A stretch of DNA of 64,000 nucleotides from Chaetoderma sp. LZ-2023a. Its lineage: Eukaryota > Mollusca > Caudofoveata > Chaetodermatida > Chaetodermatidae. Location: assembly GCA_034401795.1 (NCBI GenBank), contig CM067371.1, positions 75,784,833 through 75,848,832 on the forward strand. The letters are read 5' to 3'. Shown here one piece after another: positions 58,896 to 64,000 of the stretch. The notes beneath the pieces are model-generated. The model did no database searches. It was not told where the DNA came from and saw only the letters and a list, made by a program, of their open reading frames with translations. Made by a program: the position numbers and the translations under genes. The first letter of the stretch is position 1; every line of letters begins with the position of its first letter.

Positions 58896-58899
58896 TTTT

Positions 58900-59447
58900 A
58901 TATGGCTTGTCCGGTTGCACAGGGGTTTCTATGATGCCCACTGCTATACCACCTGGGTTGCTGGATTCTTTGGAAGCCAGCGGGAACATTGTGGAAGACG
59001 ACGGGATGTCCTAGGTGGCTACCGAGGAGGATTGGTTTAACGTGTGCCAATGGCCGGTAGGCGTCAATCCAGAACTCCTAGTAGACCCGTCGGCTGCCTC
59101 ATGGGAACAACACCCATCGTTTCAGGGCAAGCCGATGACGACCGATGTGTGTTGCCTTAGCGTATGGTTAACATGTTTTATGCATGTTTCGACAGGCAGA
59201 TGATTCCAGAAAAACACATAGCAAGCTCCGTGAAGTGGTGCAGTGGTGGTGTATTATTTCTGACATGTTTCAGCACTACGATGTTATTCTGAAACCACAC
59301 GCTGATAATCGCACACCTTTGGACGAGGGTGCACGACCTGTGTACCGGTCTGACATGGACCCCTCTGTTCGAATGCCATGCGTTCACCAAATATCATGCT
59401 GCGGTAGGTGGGGGGAACTTGAACATAGTTTTATTCAACAGAAATAA
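58900..59447 (+). other. Unidentified coding-like stretch
   Basis: GC content rises, and translations look protein-like in two frames (TEEDWFNVCQWPVGVNPELL at 59015-59203; KTHSKLREVVQWWCIISDMF and VRMPCVHQIS at 59184-59447). No methionine or splice sites fit UBA3, and I do not recognise the family. It could be the edge of an old mobile element or a processed fragment. Confidence 0.35.
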
Positions 59448-60180
59448 TATGTAACAGGGAATATTTCACTAATTCAACCGCTAGTATTGATAATATCTGA
59501 AAAGACCTGACAAACTTTATTTCGAACTAGAATTGCTAACCTAATGCTAGAACAACGAAAAGTGGTATCGCTGAGCATTAAAACTGTCTCCAGTCTAATT
59601 GGCGGATAGTAATAGGCATTCAGAAATTCTATTATAAACAAGTACAGTACAAAAATTCTGAACACAATATTGATACAATCTGGCAAGAACCAGACAGCCC
59701 AATGTAAGTGACCAACACAAAATAATCCAAAGTGGAATCAAACATGCGAGAAAATTTGCTTGAACCTGAGAATTAAAATGCGGGAGATCGCTTCTTATGT
59801 TGACAACAAAATAACTCTTGCGATTGGAGGCATGTGACATGTTCCCGCGAGATTTCATACGCTAACGGGAGTTTGAGACAGGGAAGTAGATCGTATTGAT
59901 CATAACCCTTCCGGCTATCAAATGGATACCCGTTTTACCGCATTATTCGGATCAAATTTAAAGTACAATACTCAGTTACCATCACATAAAAATTGTTTGA
60001 TGCTTCTTATTTTGATTTAACTCAAGTGGATTACTAATATCATGTGATTTATATTCTTTCACGGCGACATTTTATATCAAATTTAGGATTAATTTTGATG
60101 GAGTAAATGACCTTTATTAAAAGATATACGCAATATAGGCACTCATCCTCCACTGCTGCTGTGTCCATTTACTATCTAGA
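59448..60180. other. No gene seen
   Basis: AT-rich DNA. The segment 60030-60130 (AGGATTAATTTTGATGGAGT) resembles, in reverse, part of the hAT-type element near 46740-46870, and also 42095-42150. Confidence 0.4.
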
Positions 60181-61286
60181 CTCCAAATCCAAGGCATCCA
60201 GATCAGCGGTTGTGTATAGAAGAGGAAATAAAATTCCTCATCTTAAAACAGGCAATTCAGCGAGCCCAAGCAAATTGTTTGGGCTTCTATTCAACTGTGT
60301 TCCTGGTGACAGAACATCGGTGGGTTAAGACCAATTCTCAATCTAAAGCCTCAACAAATTCATTCACTCACCGAGTTTCAAAATGGAAAACATTCAAACA
60401 GTGTTGGCAGGATTGAGAAAAGGAATGTGAGATGCAAAGTATGTAAAGGATGCATATTTTCACCTTCCTATAGCGAGGAGTTTCTGACGGTACCTGAGAT
60501 TTGCATTCCAGGGCTGTGAATGGGAATTCAGTGTCCTCCCATTCAGAATTTCGACGGCTTGGGTTTTCACCAGAGTGGTCCTCGCTATCACAACATTCCT
60601 CTGCGGCAGAAACATAGCAGTCCACGCTTATAGACGACTGGCTGTTAAAAGAACACACAAAACAGAGTTTATCAGCAAATCTGAAGATAGTTCTCAAAAC
60701 ATTGACAAGATAATGGATTACCAGAAATCAGATCTGGTTCCATCCCAGAACTTTGTTTACCTGGACATATTCTTCCATCTAGAAATAGAATATGTTTATC
60801 CATCTCAGGAAAGGGTGGAATCACTCATTTCAGTAATTCAGCTTGTGTGCGACTGTTGCTATGTCCTGGCACGGGTCTACTTGAGAATGCTTGTGTTGCT
60901 AGCTTCTCTAGAAACAGTCCTCCCGCAGGCAGCCTTGCACAGACGGCCTATTCAGCTATTTCTCATGACACAATGGACCCAGAGTGCAGGCTCACTGTAC
61001 TCAAAGCTGTCAGTGTTGGATCCTCTTATTCACACCTTCAACAGTGAATTAAAAGAGATCTCATTGCGGTGCTGTTGTTTCTTTCCCACCTTCCAATCAT
61101 GGTCTAAACCGATGCATCAATCGAGGAATGGGGAACTTGCCTGGAAAACTCAAAGATGTCAGGGTTTTGGAATCTGGATCAATTGCAAGAACACATCAAC
61201 CTGTTAGAAATTTGAGCAGTAATCTTAGCACTGGAACATTAACTCAGGAGAGTCCAAGGCAAGATTGTTTTAGTGCGGTCACACAA

Positions 61287-61298
61287 CTCAACAGTAAT
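61287..61298. repeat. SINE target-site duplication, left
   Basis: CTCAACAGTAAT is repeated exactly at 61533-61544. Confidence 0.92.
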
Positions 61299-61532
61299 CT
61301 TCTTCTTTTCGTTCGCTGATCATACCGCCAGTCCTGTAAGTGACTATCGACATGATCATAAGCGTTAAGTGCGTGGATCCATGGTTTATTAGAGTGCGCC
61401 GTGCGGCCTGGAACCTCCGTCTTCAGCACTCGAGGTTTCTGTCAGGGTTACTTCACCCTTACCTCCTTTAGTCACCTCTTACGACACGCAGAGGATACGG
61501 AAGGTGTATTCTAAGCCCCACCTACAGGGCAG
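61299..61532 (-). mobile_element. SINE, 234 bp
   Basis: Its borders are fixed by the 12-base duplication CTCAACAGTAAT. On the minus strand it starts TGCCCTGTAGGTGGGGCT and ends CGAAAAGAAGAAG. The middle block TCTGCGTGTCGTAAGAGGTG is of a kind I associate with widespread invertebrate SINEs. GGTTCCAGGCC resembles an RNA polymerase III B box. The 3' end resembles the 3' end of the LINE at 28181-32065. Confidence 0.8.
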
Positions 61533-62572
61533 CTCAACAGTAATGACTTACATGAACCACCAGGGTAGAATGAAGTCCAGTCTATGTATGATGATATGGA
61601 AACTACTCTGTTGGTGCCTAGATCATGCGATCACCTGGAAAGCAGCTCATATTTTGGGAAGGATAAATCTCCTTGCAGACGCTCTTGAGTCGAAGGATGA
61701 GTATTCTGCTGACGGAATGGCAACTGAATCAATGTGTGGTGGATCGTCTTTTCAAACACTTGGTGGAAACCCAACATAGATTTACTTCCTACGAAGAGGA
61801 ATGCGAAGATGACGACATACATCTCTCCGATTTCAGATCCAAGGGCTATCGCAACACATGTGCTAGCTATCAGCTGAGAGGGAATGTATACATACGCATT
61901 CCACCAGCAATCCTGATTCAAAAAATTCTTCAGAAAATCAAACAGGAGGAGTGCCAAGTGCTTCTGATCGCCACGAATTGGCCACGCCCTTCATGGTATA
62001 CAGATCTGCTGGACCTTCTGGTCTGCAATCTGGTTCCTCTAACTCTGATGGACAATATAATCCTCCAGGGCAAGAGCCTGCACAATAGTCCAGCAATGTT
62101 CCAATTGACTGCATGCATGTTGTCAAGGAATTTGCGATTATGGAGGGCTTTTCTGAGCAAGCCACCAATTTCATGGTCAGTGCCAGAAGAGGGTCAACCA
62201 ACCTCAAGCGCATATAATTATAAAATCAACAGATTTTCAGAATGGTGCTCAACAAGATATATCAATCCAGTGGAAGCATCTACTCAGGTAGTAGCTGATT
62301 TCCTGTGTTACGTATATAATGCTCATAACCTTCAGTCGAATTCTATACCTGGATATAAGTCAGTCTTAATGACTTATTCCTTGCTTGCCTAATAGGGGAA
62401 CGGATGAAATGTCTAGTTTAAATAGTTTAATTAAAGTCATGGCTAACTTAAGACCGAGGAATCCTCATTTGATTCCATCTTGGAGTTTATCACTTGTATT
62501 TCAAATCTTAGCAGATAAACCCTTTGAACCACTGTGCTACTTCAATTGGTCAATGAATATGTTAACCCTTAA

Positions 62573-63554
62573 AGGGAAATGCCAGACCCTCTATACGACT
62601 TTGTATAAAATGAATCTACAGACCGCAACGGTTTAAAAAATATCATTGTAAGCTGTGCTCAAATTAGAAATATATATCTTCGTTATTTAAATGTGTGATA
62701 TATTAGTTAAATTTCTATTCCCGAATGAGGCGTATGACGTCATAAGTTGAATGGTTTTTTTCGCTGTCATTCAATAGTGTCGCAATAAAATTGCGAATTG
62801 CGTTTTATAAGGGGATTCGCTTCAGCGGTGTTTGGAATATATAAACTATATTTGCGGAAATGTTAAAGAATATATAATAACAGCCATTTGTCTGATTTGT
62901 CTGACGGTGCCGGTTCTGACATCAAGATAAATGAATGACGCGATAGTATAAGTATATCAATATGATTGCCACTTTTGAATAAACACTCACTGGCGCTACG
63001 GCAGATACTGTTATTAATGTTTCATCTATTAATATGAGAGTTTAAATAGTTCTTACATACATCCAGTCCATCTTTAGGTACTTATGTTCTCATACTAGCC
63101 TCAAAACTTCCTGAGATATTGTAATATTCAAGTAACTGGCAGGTATCTTAATAGAAAATGGTCAGCTTAAGGTTCGGCAACTAATGTATGAAAATAACAA
63201 ATAAATTCCATAAATTTGCGATAGCGTGATAAACGTCTTAATCTCTTCAATCTGTACATATATAAATGATGCCAATAGCACTATCACCGAGAGAGATATC
63301 ACCATCCAAATGCATACACACCTGTCTTCAGAGTGCCGTTATTATATGGTTCTTGTCGGATAGGATTCAACCTATGATGTCATAGGTTTAATTAATTCGC
63401 AGAAAATTATAGCAACATAGCGTTCTTTAACACCATTTTGATCGGATTTATATATAAATGTCGCAGGAACGTTTTACACAGTAGCTTAAATGTGGGCTCT
63501 ATGATAGAACTGCATGTTTTATGCATACCATGGTGACCCTTCTTGTGTTCCCCT
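62573..63554. mobile_element. TTAA-targeting non-autonomous element, 982 bp
   Basis: It is flanked by TTAA (62569-62572, 63555-63558) and interrupts the recombinase part of the DIRS-like fossil, which fixes its borders. The ends AGGGAAATGCC and GTGTTCCCCT give only about 7 matching bases. TTAA points to piggyBac or Kolobok. AGGG termini fit Kolobok better, but weakly. Inner palindromic TATGACGTCATA and CTATGATGTCATAGG motifs are present. Confidence 0.65.
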
Positions 63555-63691
63555 TTAAGGTTGTATTTCTAGTTACTGCAGCTTCAGCCAGCCGAAGAAG
63601 TGAAAGTCACGCTTTGTCAGTTGAACCAGACTGCTTTGTTGTTACAGGGGAAGGCCTTAGGCTTTTACCTAGAGTTAATCTTAAGGCTAAG

Positions 63692-64000
63692 ATAGGCTTG
63701 CACGATTATCCGATATTATCAAAAATCGCAATTTTTTTTCCAGTCACGATTTTGTACGATGTGATTTTTATTGTCACATCGTATTCTGCCTAATTTGTCA
63801 TGTGTTTGTAGTGTAGCCTTCTATTACGGCAAGCTGTTCAATTTACTTCCAAACCAACATCTTTGCTAGAGGGCTGGGCTTATATTAGGAATAGGTCAAG
63901 AACAATACAAGTTGAAGTTCACTCTTTAAAATTGTTTTAAAAGGTGGACAATAATACGAAAATTGAATGCAATTTACCGGTACAATTTCTTGCCGCCCTA
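63692..64000. repeat. Partial hAT-type repeat at window edge
   Basis: ATAGGCTTGCACGATTATCC at 63691 resembles the end of the hAT-type element at 46331 (AGGGTTGCACGATT). It is followed by AAAATCGC and CACGATT blocks. The other end is not visible here. Confidence 0.4.

Larger units (their letters stand above)
60180..63720 (+). mobile_element. DIRS-like retrotransposon fossil with nested insertions
   Basis: Parts in order: reverse transcriptase (about 60190-60650), RNase H (about 61090-61690, split by a SINE) and tyrosine recombinase (about 62150-63690, split by a TTAA-targeting element). An RT followed by a tyrosine recombinase rather than a DDE integrase is the mark of the DIRS group. The copy is broken in many places besides the two insertions and looks old. 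The ends were not defined. Confidence 0.82.

Noticed and set aside
1-64000. tRNA, rRNA or bacterial-type features
   Set aside because: No cloverleaf-forming or rRNA-like segment was recognised by eye. The only RNA polymerase III-like signal is in the SINE at 61.3-61.5 kb.

Overview
This window is animal nuclear DNA, most likely from a marine invertebrate. It has GT/AG introns with conserved exons of a host gene, CR1-like and RNase-H-bearing LINEs, a SINE, Tc1/mariner elements, DIRS-like and Ty3-like fossils, many MITEs and minisatellites. I cannot name the species. A lophotrochozoan is my guess from the repeat types only.

The one confident host gene is UBA3, the catalytic subunit of the NEDD8-activating enzyme, on the + strand. 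Eight coding exons lie at 17351-17446, 22298-22378, 24251-24333, 34084-34164, 43223-43266 (a 44-base exon), 47901-47965, 56433-56588 and 57677-57779. Reading phases agree across every junction. They encode the adenylation half and the catalytic-cysteine segment. I found no later exons (second catalytic half, ubiquitin-fold domain) before base 64000, so the gene continues beyond the window.

Region 1-15 kb, upstream of UBA3, is a graveyard of CR1-like LINE pieces. Two of these LINEs are each interrupted by a 3-kb repeat of one family, in opposite orientations (1313-4339 and 7941-11288). That family has TG...CA ends, 4-base target duplications and a conserved CCAAT/TATA/AATAAA layout, so it looks like long solo LTRs or a related non-coding element.

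Region 15-58 kb holds the UBA3 introns, which are full of repeats. They contain an intact Tc1/mariner transposon, at least eight same-orientation copies of a hairpin-ended repeat (one carrying a 3.9-kb LINE with a 13-base target duplication), a decayed Tc1-like transposase, a hAT-type MITE, piggyBac-type MITEs, small perfect palindromes, several tandem-repeat families, a 1.8-kb minisatellite of a 26-base unit and a Ty3-like fossil.

Region 58-64 kb holds another hairpin repeat, an unidentified coding-like stretch and a DIRS-like fossil. The fossil was invaded by a SINE (12-base target duplication) and by a TTAA-targeting element. The SINE's 3' end resembles the 3' end of the LINE at 28-32 kb, which suggests a SINE/LINE partnership.
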